Origin: Hansfordia pulvinata
Taxonomy: Eukaryota; Ascomycota; Sordariomycetes; Xylariales
Length of the DNA: 64,000 bases
Direction of reading: 5' to 3'
NCBI GenBank assembly: GCA_006538405.1
Contig: BJKQ01000011.1
Span: 1,489,501-1,553,500 of the forward strand
Shown here: positions 19,886 to 31,920 of the stretch, one piece after another
Numbering within the stretch: position 1 is the stretch's first letter
Layout of the letters: each line of letters begins with the position of its first letter
Notes under the pieces: generated by a model
What the model was told of the DNA's origin: nothing
Database searches by the model: none
What the model saw: the letters and a program-made list of their open reading frames with translations, nothing else
Program-made: the position numbers and the translations under genes

Positions 19886-21293
19886 TCAAAACTCCGGGAA
19901 CGTATTATAGGGGGCTCCGTACTGACTTTGTCCATACTGGCTTTGTCCGTACTGGCTTTGTCCGTATTGGCTTTGTCCGTACTGGCCTTGGATATCCTGG
20001 GCAGATGGATCCTGGAGATACTCGTAGGCTTGGCCATTACCATACTCGTAGAAGGCTTGGGGTGGGCCGCCCCCCACATCCTCGGGCCACGGCGTGTTTC
20101 CGGGCAGGTCGGCCGAGTATCCAGCCTCGGACCCGGGGTAGCGTGACAACGCCGGAGAAAAGACGGCGGCCATCGGGCCTGTCTGGGCCACGAGGGAGCA
20201 GACCGTTGTATCCATATTGCGGGCGCAGAGGGCGGTCGAGCATGGGCTCTGTTCGTCCAGGTGGTGAAAGACTGTAGGGCACCGTGTGCACTGCAGGCAA
20301 TAAGATGGCGAAGGGTTCAGCTCGTGCCTTTGCTTATTATGGGACCAGAGGCCCGGCAGCGACGCGGTGGTCCCACACAACGAGCATTGCCAGTACCCCG
20401 GGGCTCCTGGCACCTGGCTCCCGACGACGCGGGTGGCCGAGTCGAGGCTTTGGCTGGTCGCAGACCTGGGCCCGGCTGCCCTCTGCGGAGGCACGCCCAT
20501 GGGCACGCTGAGTAGGTCTGCGCCAGCAGTGCCCATGTCCCAACCGGCCATAAAGGTATGGATACCCTCGCGGGGCTGTGAGGGCGACAGCAAAGGGTCG
20601 CTTGACCCCGCTTCTGCGTCTGCGTCTCCGGGGTTCAGCTCCGGTACCAGCTCGGGTTCCCCACCCGTTCCAGCAAGAGGGTCTGGTGTGTATCCGTACG
20701 GGTATTCCGTCCCGGTAACAAGGTCCTGCAATAAGTAATCCTCGGCATTGATGCGCAGATCAGCATCAGCTGACGAGAACAGCTGCTGGTTAGCCTGCTG
20801 CTGTTCCTCGCTAGGGCCGGCGCCCTGCTCGAAATCTCGGTGGTAGCCTTCCTCGAGCAGGGTGAGGTCCCAGCAGTCGCACTGATCGGAGAGCATGTCA
20901 TTAGCCAGCCCACAGACAGCGCCACACTGTGTTCTCCGAGTAACTCACACTTCTCTTGGCTTGCTTGTGTGTGTCGCAAACCAGCTCGAGCCCTCTCATG
21001 ATGGCGGCCTTCTGCCGGCGTTCCGGCGACAACGGCCGGGGCCTTCTCTTGCCCCGCGAGGCTGGGTCGGCGATGGCACCGGCATCCTCGCCGGGAGAGA
21101 GAGGCGGCTCGGGCTGCCTCGAGCGATGGTTGTTGCGCACTGTCGCCGGACGAAGCTGCGTCTGCCTTATGTCGTTATAGGCTGCCTGGAGTTCTGGCGT
21201 CGGCTGAAGTAATTGCGGGCGCCGAGGTGGGCGCGAGGGCGTCGACGGACCCGCCCTGCCGGACTTGTCAGTGTGTGTCGGGTTCCGCGGCAT
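19886..21293 (-). CDS. Cys/His-rich protein with C2H2-like finger and QYGQS repeats
   Basis: Predicted 446-residue protein of unknown function. Two exons, 21293-20949 and 20881-19886, join in phase 0 through a 67-base intron with GTGAGT donor; the join completes CDTHKQAKRSCDCWDL. The frame is open above 21293 but the first ATG is there. The N-terminus is Pro/Arg-rich and basic (RGKRRPRPLSPERRQK at 80-95). Cys106, His109, Cys116 and Cys118 are spaced like a small zinc site and straddle the intron. A second site, Cys281-X2-Cys284-X11-His296-X4-His301, resembles a C2H2 finger and is followed by Cys310, Cys313, Cys316. The C-terminus has nearly five copies of QYGQS. The basic region and fingers suggest a nuclear or nucleic-acid role, which is inference. 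Expression may vary with the 15-base repeat copy number only through the protein tail, since frame is kept. Confidence 0.78.
19913..19987 (-). repeat. 15-base tandem repeat coding QYGQS
   Basis: About five units of a 15-base repeat (TTTGTCCGTACTGGC-type on the plus strand), with a few single-base differences, encode Gln-Tyr-Gly-Gln-Ser near the C-terminus of the Cys/His-rich protein. Confidence 0.9.
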
Positions 21294-24200
21294 GGCGAAC
21301 AGTAGCAACAAAAAAGGACGAGAAGTTGGTGCGACTGTGCTAGAAGTAGGATGAGCGGTCGGAGGCAGCTTGAGAATAGACACAGAGGGGGTAGATTCTG
21401 CGAGTCGAGACAGATCCGGAGCTTCACATTCGTCTCACGAACTATAGCCAGTTCGAATATTGTCATGGTTGCCGCCCAGGCATCCTATATACACCACCCT
21501 CCCCCGGCCGGAGTCCATGTCTTGCACCCGCATCCAGCCTGTCCCAACTACGGTTTTTGCCTCGTGGGTCGCGAACCACCAGGGTGCTGCCGTTCGCAAC
21601 GGGAAGAACCAAAGGCATGGCGTGGTAACCACCTACACGTGGCCCGACCAAAACCCTGCATTTTACGCTTCTGTGACAAGCCTGGCTTTGGATCGGTCGT
21701 GTGAAGCCTGGCAGAGTGTTGTCTGCAGCGACCGGCGTGGCCATCGAGCAGGGCTGATAAGGGCGAAAAGAGCCGCATGGAAAGGTCCGGCGTCTCCGGG
21801 CGGGCGGGGTTTGGAGTCGGCCGGCCATGGCTGGAACGGGGGAGGGGGCTCTGGCGCCGCTCACGGCCTGCCTGCCTGCGCGACACAGCCGCGTGGCCGA
21901 CCGGGCGCCTGGGTTTTGGGCCGGCAGCGTCGCATGCAAGACGCTTGCTTGGGCATCACCGTCTTCTCGCTCCAAGCAGGCTGAGCAGACCGGCGAGCCA
22001 GCACCAGCGCAACAAGGGGGTGTTCTCCAAGCCAACCAACGCACACGACATCGGTCACCGGTCGAGGATGTGGCTCTGCGGCGGTGCAGCGCGTGGAGGC
22101 CCTTTTTGGAGGCCATCGCGTCAAGACGGGGCGGTCTGTTGGCTTGGGAAGCAAATCACACGTGGCGAGCAAAGGAGAAGCACGTTGATGTTGGTTGTTG
22201 AACGTTGATCTATCTCACCGGCTGGGGGCCATGGATCGAAATCTCCTGATACATCCAGTATCTACCTGTCGCTAAGGCCGCCATACCGGCAGGCAGGGTG
22301 GCAGTTGGGCTGGATTGGACTGCGCTGGGCTGAGTCGGACGATGGATGGATGACTCGACAGCCCTGCATCATGTCGGATGCGAATCGCGGGCCGGGGGAG
22401 ACAGCAGAAACGCCGCCGCACCTAAGTTGCCCTCCTCGTCGATGTCGACTGGTGTGGCATGGTGGTTCATGAGGCATCCGACCAATCTAGGAAACCTCCT
22501 CGTCAGGGTTCAGGTCTTGATTTGATTGATAATCAAATGGAGTGTCATCAGACAGGCCGAGGGTCTACGCCTCTTGTCGAGGCTACCTAACTCAAGACCA
22601 CTCACGTGAATCGGGGCGCGGCGCTCTCGAAGAAGCCTCAATGGAAGGAGCAGATCTGGGGGTGGTTCAATTGCACATGCTCCGCACCCCGCACGTGGCG
22701 ATGACGGGCAGAAAGAATACATGTATGGGTATCGTCTGGGCGGCCAGGGGGCTCGTAGCAGAGAACATTGAATGGTAACTTGGGCCGGTAGCGCTAATAG
22801 CGGATACTCCCGCAACAAACACGCCTTGCCAGCTTGGTCTTGGTCGATGAAAGGTCCGGCTCTAACATGACCTGTACCTATTAAAGAGGTAGGTACATAG
22901 TGTGGGTGAAGTACATGTTATGTACGCACGGCAGGGAAGTTGGAGAGCAACCTCGAATGACCGTTGACCGGTCGGTATCTTTCAACAAAGCATATGAGAT
23001 GCATTCGCACGAGTTGGCTCCAATCTCTAGCGGGATGAAATACACACTGCGAACCAGCATCGCATCGCATCGCATCGCGCATCCAATGTCCCAAAAGACA
23101 GCGGGGCGATAAGATGAACGCCACGAACGCGCAGGGCACGAGCACATACGAGCATGGAGGTACGAGTATCCACCCCCACTTGAGCCCTACTGGCGGTACT
23201 CGTAGGGATGGATGTCTGAGGACGTTTCCAGGGGTCCGGCGCGCCGGAAAGGGCGGAAAATTCTCAGCCTCCGTCGCTTGGCTGCCAACCCAGACTTCAC
23301 GTTTGCATTCCAACTGCTTCGACAAGCCGCCCTCGTTGACGACTCTCAGCGCTCACGTACAACATCTCACTGGACTCTCGCCCGACGTCTTCGCTGTTTC
23401 GTACTAGTTGTGGAGTGATAGCTGCCTGCAGGCTTTGCAAGGGACGCAGGCCATTCATTCATGACCCGGCCCGGCCAAGCACAAACACTTCCAACAAACA
23501 GCCCCGCCTACCAATCAGAGGTCGAGCTCTGCTCAACTCGCCCAACTATTCACCTTTTCGCAAACAAGACCCTGGGTACCTGTTAGAGTCTGCCACTGGC
23601 CTGGTTTTTTCGAGTAACAGCGCATTGGATTCAGGCAGCTCGACCCGCTCATTGGAAACCTTCAGGCTGGAGTTCTGGCCCCCGGTGCCAGAGTTGCACG
23701 TCGCGACAGAGCCTGGGCCGATCTCATCGACCCTGGATCCTTCATGTGAGGTGGGCAAGGGCTGAACTGCCAGGCAACCTGCATGAGGCATCTGTGGTAC
23801 GGAGCACAGAGGGTCCACTATTGACCGTCCCTCCACGCGTTTGACGGCCGCTGTAGAGGACGACCGTCTGCTCGAAATCGAATCGTTGCCGGCAGAGTCG
23901 AGCTTTCCCAGACTGTGTAACCGCTCGGTCCGTCTTGGCCGTCCAGGTCCGCCCTGCCTGTACTCGGTTTTGTTCCGAGCAGGTTGCATCTTGCTACAAG
24001 CAGGTCGGGCAACACCGCCACCAGCTGGAGGCCAGGTGTTGGGGAAGCCGCAGTGCGGGTGGCCAGCCACCTGCACCCTCAACTTTGTGCGAGGCAAGAT
24101 ACCAGACCTGACTTGAGCCAGGACTTGCACCACAAACACTCAAAATCCTTTGGAGTCGGCCTCGATTCGTTGGACTGCCGCCGCCAGCAAAGCGAGGTCA

Positions 24201-24402
24201 TCCCCGCAGCGCGCGTTGCCTGCATCGGCCTCGCCGCTCTTTCTTTCTCTGCAGAGCAGCTACCACTACGGTGGTCGATCCTGCCGAAGCAAAGCACGTG
24301 CTGTCATTTGAGAAAGTGCCGTTGCCCGGGAAGGTACCACCCACGGACGCCGGCATCGTTCATTCACTCGCCTTCGCTTGTCCAACCCGGCGGTCATTCA
24401 AT
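21294..24402. other. Intergenic region between divergent Cys/His-rich and TAD2 genes
   Basis: Three kilobases without a recognised gene; the flanking genes point away from each other, so both promoters are here. Open frames up to about 217 residues (21463-22116, minus) overlap others on both strands and show no domain. A (GCATC)5 run lies near 23057-23082, and TACGAGTA/TACTCGTA octamers occur at 23161 and 23197. The frame of TAD2 is open upstream to 24271 without an ATG. Confidence 0.55.
23057..23082. repeat. (GCATC)n pentanucleotide run
   Basis: Four to five tandem GCATC/CGCAT units in intergenic DNA. Confidence 0.8.
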
Positions 24403-26608
24403 ATGGCGGGCCCTAAAGATGCGGGTGCCTCGCACCCTCCTGCCTCTTCCTCTCGCCCTTCCCCCAAGGCTCTGTTTGCACCTCTGACTGGCCTCCTCAC
24501 CCGCGTCTTCCGTCCCTTGCGCACAAAACCCTCTTCCCATCAACAATCAAACCAGGAGCAAGACTCCCCAGATTCATCCACTTCTCATCAAGACCAAGAC
24601 CAAGGCCCCTCATCTTCAAGCCGGCCAGCGACACCTCCAGGCGCACAACCCCTTGCCGCTCCATCCAACGCCGCTGCCTGCCACTCAGACCATCCCGAGC
24701 AAGCGGCCTTTTCCCCAGACGCAGATATGGCTCCGTCTAAGAACCGCGGTGGCTACAAGCGCGGTGGCTTCAAGTCTCAAGAGAACATCTCACTTTCCAG
24801 AAATGGCTCCCGCGGCTCCGGCCAGCCATACTCTGGCAAGAAGGCGACTTCGGCCGAAACGACCACAACCGAAGCCGCCAGCCGCCCAGCTGCCATGACC
24901 CAAGCGCTCTCCTCGGCCACCAACGAATCAGCTTCTGGCAAAGCCCTCCCGTCTGACAGCCCACGTGACACAAAACCCCATGTCCTTCCGACCAGCAATC
25001 AGATCTCAGCAGACTCTCAACGTAACGGGCAGGATGTCGTTGCACCTCGCTCCCCTTCAGAGCGTTCCGCCAAGACCACGGGCGGGGATAAAACTCTCGC
25101 ACAGCGTGAGCATGACTCTTGCTCCGTCCAAACTCTGGCACCGGCATCTGTCGCCTCGGAAAGCAACACTCCTACTCAAGCATCAGGCGCTCCCAGCGGT
25201 GAATTTGAAAAGCTGCCAACGGGAAGCGTGGAGGATCACGACAAAGAAAACATGGCCCCGGGCACATACGCCGCCATTCTTAAGGGCAACGGCGATGCAA
25301 CGCCCACCGCGGAACGCCAGAAGCCCATCGACTCATCAACACAAACCAAAGTTCAGACGACTCGGCCACGTCATGTGCCCGTTCCTGTAGTCGTCGCTCT
25401 GCCGCAGGCGGTCAAGCCGGCTGCCCAGGCCCTGTCCATATCCGTGCCCACTCCTCCACCAATGCCCATTTCCTCTGTGAGCCTCCCCGGTCTTGTCGAG
25501 CCCAAGACGGCCGACGAGCGACTGATTAGAGAATATCACCTCAAGTACATGCGAGAAGCACTTGACATGGTCAGTAGCGCTCCATTCTCTGTGCGGCCCA
25601 ACACTCCTACAAGTTTGTCTTTCATGCTGCCATTCGCGTCGGGTGAAGGCGCCTGATGGCTGTTTATCTGCCTACGAATATGATCCACCCCCTGATCCAT
25701 ACGATGATAGCTAACTATTTGCAGGGCCAACTCGCTTTGAACACGAACGAAACTCCGGTCGGATGCGTCCTGGTCTACCATGGGAAGACAATAGCCAGGG
25801 GCATGAATGCAACCAATGTGACACGCAACGGCACGCGCCACGCCGAGTATATGGCCCTGTCTGCATTGCTTTCGAGGAGGCAAGATGAGAAGCCCAAACA
25901 GACAGGAACCCAAGTTTGCTGTGACGAAGCCGAGTGGGGTGACGTCGACCCATCTGATGGACACATCTACCCATACGGTCAGAAACTCCACCCTGCACCA
26001 GTCGTCGACCGCAGCATCATATCCGAGTGCATCCTCTACGTCACGGTCGAGCCTTGCGTCATGTGCGCTTCCCTGCTTCGGCAGCTGGGCATCAGGAAGG
26101 TTTACTTTGGGGCGGTTAACGATAAATTCGGAGGCACTGGCGGTGTATTCAGGATTCACATGAATTCTCAACCCGCTTCCAACCTTCCCAGCCTGTCCTC
26201 CCAGTCCGGACATAGCAGTGCCCGTACTTTGAAGGGGCGTGCCCAGGCGTCCCGAGATGACGAAGACGGCGACGGCGGAAATGTCGAGCCAGGATATGAC
26301 GTCGAAGGAGGCTATCTTCGAGACGATGCCGTGTCCTTGCTGCGCCGCTTCTACGTTCAGGAGAACAACAGAGGTAAGACTGCGTCCGTTTTCACACCCA
26401 GACTCAGCTAACTAATACGATGATAGCCCCCCAACCGCGCAAAAAAGATGGCCGCGCTGCAAGACTTTTCGCCATGGAGGCTCAGGCTCGTGGCGAGCCT
26501 GTTTCTGATCTTTCCGACTCGGCTACCCAGCCCGAAACCCCCAACGATGCCGAAATCTCGACGGTATACGGTTTGCGTCACGAGACGTCTGATGTCGAGA
26601 AGCTTTAG
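24403..26608 (+). CDS. TAD2: tRNA-specific adenosine-34 deaminase catalytic subunit TAD2, with long N-terminal extension
   Basis: Catalytic subunit of the Tad2/Tad3 (ADAT2/ADAT3) enzyme that converts wobble adenosine-34 of tRNAs to inosine. Three exons, 24403-25569, 25725-26373 and 26427-26608, give 665 residues; introns have GTCAGT/GTAAGA donors and CTAAC/CTAAT branch-like sites. The deaminase signature is complete: H428-A-E430 (RHAEYMAL) with the proton-shuttling Glu, and P499-C500-V-M-C503 for zinc. The first core helix YHLKYMREALDM ends exon 1 and continues into QLALNTNETPVGC, so the extension and domain are one frame. Residues 1-365 are predicted disordered, Ser/Thr/Pro-rich, with an RGG-like patch (GGYKRGGFKS near 112) and a KENMAPGTYAAILKG block. 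About 45 residues are inserted between the two zinc motifs, and an acidic Gly-rich insert follows. Start has A at -3. Confidence 0.92.
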
Positions 26609-27847
26609 TTGCATTTTCTAGCTTATCGGAAAGCAATGCCACATGCAAGCAAATCGTTCTCATGAAGAAACAACAGCCTAGTGGATGACCTCGGGACCAA
26701 AGGGGAGAAGTGTGGCATTGGCGCTTAAACAAAATATGGTTCCTGCCGAGCAGCCAGAGGAGATGACTGGCAAGGCTGGCTGCATAGGCGACTGATGCAG
26801 AGATTACCCGGCGTCTTTAGAGATTCTAGCTGCGCCGTTCTCTTTGGGCAGCTCCCATGGTCAACAGATTTCTGAATCAGGTTAGGCCACCCTTGTACAC
26901 ACCCATAGAATTCTGCCGCAAAGGCTCAGCGCAAGGGGTTAGGATGCTTTTTAGCAGAATTTCACAGCAAGCAGTGCTGTGGTGAGGGTCCGGATTGGTC
27001 ATCTTTACCTAGGTAATGGTCCAATGGGTGGTAGTTTCTGTGCTTGGTTCTCGTAACATATCAGCCGTCTGCCGACTCTCTGCGTATCTCTTTTGGGCCG
27101 TTATATGTACCTCTCTACTGGTGTTCATGAAATCCAAGGGCTCTGCATTCCGGCCCTGGTGGCAAGCATAGCAGTCCCGAGAAACAGAGTATCTTGTTGC
27201 TGATTGGACTGTGCTTTCCAAGTCTCCAAGTAACGCGGCAGACAATTTCCTGCCCCAACCACGGGCTTTCCGTTCGGCCCTCTGGGCATAGACGAACCAG
27301 CCGGTTGATAGAGAACTTACCTAGCCCTGCTTCCATGGGTGAATGCCCATTAGTCGCATGCCCGGAACGGCGACTACGAGAAGATGCTGGGGTACCTAAG
27401 ATGTAGACCATATGAACGCTTGCAAACGGCGGGTGATCAGAAGAGGAACAGGAGACGCCTGTGCTCATCGCAAGACGTCGCCCGCATAGAACTGGCCCTG
27501 CCGTTCTGCTGCGGAGATTATTCGAGCGCACCAGAGTACCTTAGGTACCAGCCAGCAGGTGATCATTGCGCGTCCCGGGTGTTGGGGCCAGGACACCAGC
27601 CTGGCATGTCTTGTGCCCGTGGAGCCGGTGTCCGAATCGGCGCTGGCTTTCGGTCGTTTCTTTCCTGCAGGCCTCGACGAGCTTTCTCTTCCGCGGACCG
27701 CAACGAAGGGCAATGTCTGTGCATTGGGAGGTGGGTACCTGAAAGAGAAGAAGAGAAGCACCCCCTTTCTCCGCTCTCGCGATCGCCTGGCTGGAGAAGC
27801 AGGCGGGGCCGGGTGGTTCCCGGCCCTTCCAGCTGCGCACTCGCGAA

Positions 27848-27865
27848 CCCCCCCCCCCCCCCCCC
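27848..27865. repeat. Eighteen-base C tract
   Basis: Uninterrupted run of C in intergenic DNA; its true length is prone to sequencing error. Confidence 0.85.
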
Positions 27866-28875
27866 GTCTTTTCGCCGAGAGATGGGCGAGATCGAGTCAC
27901 GTGAGGAAGCGCCGGACTTGTATGCTGGAGATGAGGCCGGCTGCAGGTGCCGCCTACCCTACATACTTCACCACACCATTCTGCGGCGTTTATTGGGGTT
28001 GGATTGGTGCACCTGTAGTGGCCTTGCACCTGCTTCCTGCTTAGGCAGAGCCTGACGGAAAGAGACGCGGGCGATGACGCCGCCCGCAACGCAGCGCTGA
28101 AAGGTGGTGGCAGGCAGGACTCGTTAGAGTCGAAGCAAGGCACGGACAGCCCTTCGCGGCTACTCACTTGGGAACGATAGCAGGTGTTGATTTTCCCCGT
28201 GGATTGGGATCGGCTGTTACGGCCCTTCAGATCAGGGCACATGATGTTCTCGGTACCGTGCCCTTCGATAACCTCTGTGAATCTTCTGGCTGATACATCA
28301 ATGCCTGTCGCTCAGCCAGAAGGGGGGGTTATTGTAAAGCACTCTTGTGCGCGCTGCACGAAGCATTGGCCGAGCGTACACACACCATGGAGTGGTTTTT
28401 GCGACGATCAGAAATTGGATATCTCTCTGGGACAACCCTCTGGGCCCGAGGATTCCCTGGATACGGCCATCGCAGTGTCATGCAAGGTGAAGATGACCCC
28501 GAGCTATGCGTACACGAATACAGAGTGGCACCCTTGTCGCCGCTACAGTCGAGGGGTCGCGGACTACCGGGGGGCCGGTGAGGCCTCAGAACATTGAGAG
28601 AGCGCGAGGCCACACAAGCCAAGTGAGGCTGGAAAAGCTGGGCGGGACCATGGCGGCATGGCACGATGCCTTCCGTTCGCGTGTCGGTAGCAACGCGTGC
28701 ACGTCTGGGTGAAGGATACTGGCTGCAGGCGGCTGGTGGTGAGCTGGAGTTTGGACCTGATATATGGTGTTCATTCTGAGGAGGTGTTTATCTAGCACTG
28801 GTACTGGCCTACTGGCTGGTCTCACCTGCCCGCTTGATTTTATGACACGGTGCATTTATAAGGGCGCCGGATAAT

Positions 28876-28936
28876 GTCGTTGTCGTTGTCGTTGTCGCTG
28901 TCGTCGTCGTCGTCGTCGACATCGTCATCGTCATCG
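28876..28936. repeat. (GTCGTT)/(GTC) microsatellite
   Basis: GTCGTT units grade into GTC and then ATCGTC units over about 60 bases of intergenic DNA. Confidence 0.85.
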
Positions 28937-29130
28937 GTAACACCCGGCACCATCTATCCAGGTCCAGAGCCGGTCGCTTGCGGATCACACTAAGCTGTCC
29001 TGATATCACTGTGAGTGAGGGACCTCTGGGAGCCCGGAGCGACCTCGCGGACCTGGTGATTCCCGACGGTATGATACGGAATGCTCAGCTCTGGCCTCAC
29101 ACTGCGGTCCACTACATGCGCGCGCGGGCG

Positions 29131-29166
29131 CACGCACGCACACACACACACTCACACACACACATA
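29131..29166. repeat. (CA)n microsatellite
   Basis: CA-rich run of about 18 units with a few interruptions; a TACTCGTA octamer follows at 29171. Confidence 0.85.
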
Positions 29167-29807
29167 CATGTACTCGTACAAACCCCTGAAGACCCGCACG
29201 TAGTCATGTCGTGTCGACATTCAGACAGTTGCGTCGTCCGTGTCTCTACTGGCGGCCATAGATGACCGTGTCGGAGGTCGATTCTTTTCCATCCAAAGCA
29301 ATAACTGCCAGCCCGTCTGGGCCCAGGGCCGGCGGCGGGGTGAGTCCGGCAGTGTGTCGCGGTATGCATTGCCCCCGGGCCCGCCCGTTCATGTCCATGG
29401 GCCGGCCCCTTCAGCCTTGCGGCTCGACACCACCACCAAGAGAGCACCGTGGGTGGTGGAGGATCGCGGGTTCAAGGTCGGGACACAGCGCGGGGCCGTG
29501 GCCGAGCGAATAGACGCAGCAGCGGCAGGTGATTCGTGCCGCCACGCTGCCGCGCCTCTCTCTCATCGGCGCGTGCGTGCGCAGGCTGATGCACCAAACA
29601 GATATCGACCAATTGAGGGTAAAGAGCAGACGGGATACGGTTGGCAGGCTGAGGCGGTCCGTCAGAGGTTATGTCAGGTAAGGTAGTAGGTAAGTAGGGT
29701 ATGTCAGGCATATCAGGTACAGTACCTGCTATTTACTTGTCGAGGTGCCCTCCACCGAATTTCTCCTCCCCATCCTACTACATAACCCACACCTTGCCCT
29801 ATCGCCC

Positions 29808-29838
29808 TCCTCTCCTCTCTTCTCTTCTCTTCTCTTCT
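29808..29838. repeat. (TCTTC)n run
   Basis: Pyrimidine pentanucleotide repeat in intergenic DNA. Confidence 0.8.
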
Positions 29839-31673
29839 GCCCCCCCTGTCGTCGTCTTTTGTCGTCTACCGATAGCTGTCCTCCACCACACACAAACACC
29901 ACCCTCGCCGTCACCAACCTCATCACCTGGGCGGCTGCAGCTCCACGACCCTGTATCCGGCCGGCTTGCTTGCTTCCTCGCGAGATTCGCCTGACCTGTG
30001 CCGCAATTCCATGAAGAACCCATCCAGACTTTGGCGCCCTACATCTCGAGATAGCCACACGCAACGGAGCACATCGCTCTCCGCCTACCCCGCCCCCCTG
30101 AGAGAAGGAGAGAGAGAGAGAAAGAGAGAGCCCCATCGCCCTTCAACGCCCACTTGCATTGGCAGCTGCCTGTCTCGGCCTTCTCATCCACCCCCATCAA
30201 TTTGGCATAAAACGTGCTTCCAGGGCCAGAACGGGATTTCGCGCCTTATGCCCCCCCTCCCCGTTTTTTCCGCTCTGATCTGAGTTGGCATCACGTCTCA
30301 CCTGCGTACTCCCCGATCCAACCCCACCACCTACACCTACACCTACGCTTACGGCACGTATCAAGCCTGGACGCCGTTTTGGTTTGCCGTCACCGTCACA
30401 AATACATTGCCAGTCGGACGACAAACTACGAGTCCTTGATTCCTTTGGCGATCGCTGGATATCATATCAACAACCGAGCCCCTCACGGACAGCCAAATCT
30501 TTGGAGTACCGCCCCCCTGAACTTCCCATAACCCCTCCGACGACCAACTCGGTGGAGGCTTCGGAGTTGAGCGGAGACGGCATCTGCGCTTGGCGGCAAG
30601 TCCGAACGGATCAGGTCGGGTAGGGCGCGCGCTTGTCTAAGTCGGCCGTGGCCCAGTCTCGGGCGCCATTAAAGTGGTTGATTGCGGCGCTGCTGATCCT
30701 TTCTCCTGGCTGATCGTCGGCCCATCTCACCATCCCTGCGCATCCGCTCCGACCGGGTGTCGTTCTGCGCGTTTGTGCGAGCGGTCGGAGACAAACTCAT
30801 CCATCATTGCGCCAGCTGCTGCCCTCTCAGTCGTCGTCAGCCAGCCAGTTGATAAGCCATAACCAACACAGGTTCGTCCGCTCCTTCTCGGCTCGCCGTC
30901 GCAGAGCTAAAGCCCGATACATGTAGGAAGGAAAGACAGAGCTGACCAGCCAGAACACAACCAGCCAGCCGTCCGGCCAGCTGTCAGCGCTTCTTTTTCC
31001 ACTACCTAAGTACCTACCCTACTTACCTACCTTCAAAGTTGAAGACTCGTCGAACTCGCTCTGTGGCCGCCAGCCAGTCGGCAGTGACACCGTATCTACC
31101 TACAGATAGTCGCTCACGGAGGGAGCACCTGGTTGGTAAGGTTGTTACCAGCATCTACTACGAGCAGTACGCGGCACGCTCCAAACTTGCACCCGCCCCC
31201 CTGCTCGTTGGATCACGGATATCAAAAAGCACGCGGCCACTCCGTCGGCCTTAGCATCAACCATCCCTTGTTCATTAGAGAGTGCTGCAGGGCGCGGGTT
31301 GTGCCTGGACGACAGTCTGACCCCAGCGACCGCGAGACGCTGTCATTGGCCGCTCGGGGCCCCCGTCCACTTTAAGCCATTGGGTCCTGTTGTCTCTCCA
31401 TTTCCCAAAACATCCAGATAACGCCTCTTTAACTCGGCCGCGGCTTGCGCGCGCGGCTCAGCTTCCTGCCCACACTACATCTGTACCCCTAACTCGTACC
31501 TAACCTCCACTACGAGGGCTCCCGGCACTACCGCCCCGAAGCGCCTGTGGGCGCCTGAGGAAACCCCCTGACACAGCCCAGGAGCCCTGGGAGCGCCTCC
31601 AACCATAGGCCCTGCACCCACTGCGGACTCCCCCCCGGACCGTCGCCCACCCCTTCGCTCCCGCTCTTCTACC

Positions 31674-31693
31674 CTCTCTCTCTCTCTCTCTTT
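31674..31693. repeat. (CT)10 run in the putative ASH1 leader
   Basis: Ten CT units lie about 230 bases before the ASH1-like start codon within a pyrimidine-rich tract typical of fungal promoters and leaders. Confidence 0.8.
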
Positions 31694-31780
31694 ACCACCA
31701 CCGCCAACTCGGTCCAAAGTGCAGTGCGCGGACGCGTCGGGCCATCACGACACGCCTCCTCTCCACTCCCGCCCACCCAA

Positions 31781-31802
31781 GCCGCGCCGCGCCGCGCCGC
31801 GC
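31781..31802. repeat. (GCCGC)4 run
   Basis: Four tandem GCCGC units, about 120 bases before the ASH1-like start codon. Confidence 0.85.
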
Positions 31803-31920
31803 TCACCCCCCCCTTTGCTCTCTCTATTCTTCATTTCCATCCATCCTCTCCGCCGCCTTCTCGCTCCGATCTGTATTGCTGTCTGGCCCGCTACGCTTTC
31901 CAATCGCCACGCAGCCAGCC

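Larger units (their letters stand above)
26609..31920. other. Long intergenic region upstream of the ASH1-like gene
   Basis: Five kilobases without a recognised gene. The longest frames (233 residues at 27541-28242 minus; 223 at 27384-28055 plus) overlap each other on opposite strands and lack domains. It contains an 18-base C tract (27848-27865), a GTCGTT/GTC run (28876-28936), a CA run (29131-29166), a TCTTC run (29808-29838), a GA run (30110-30130), a CT run (31674-31693) and GCCGC repeats (31781-31802). The final kilobase is strongly pyrimidine-rich, as in a long 5' leader. Confidence 0.55.
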
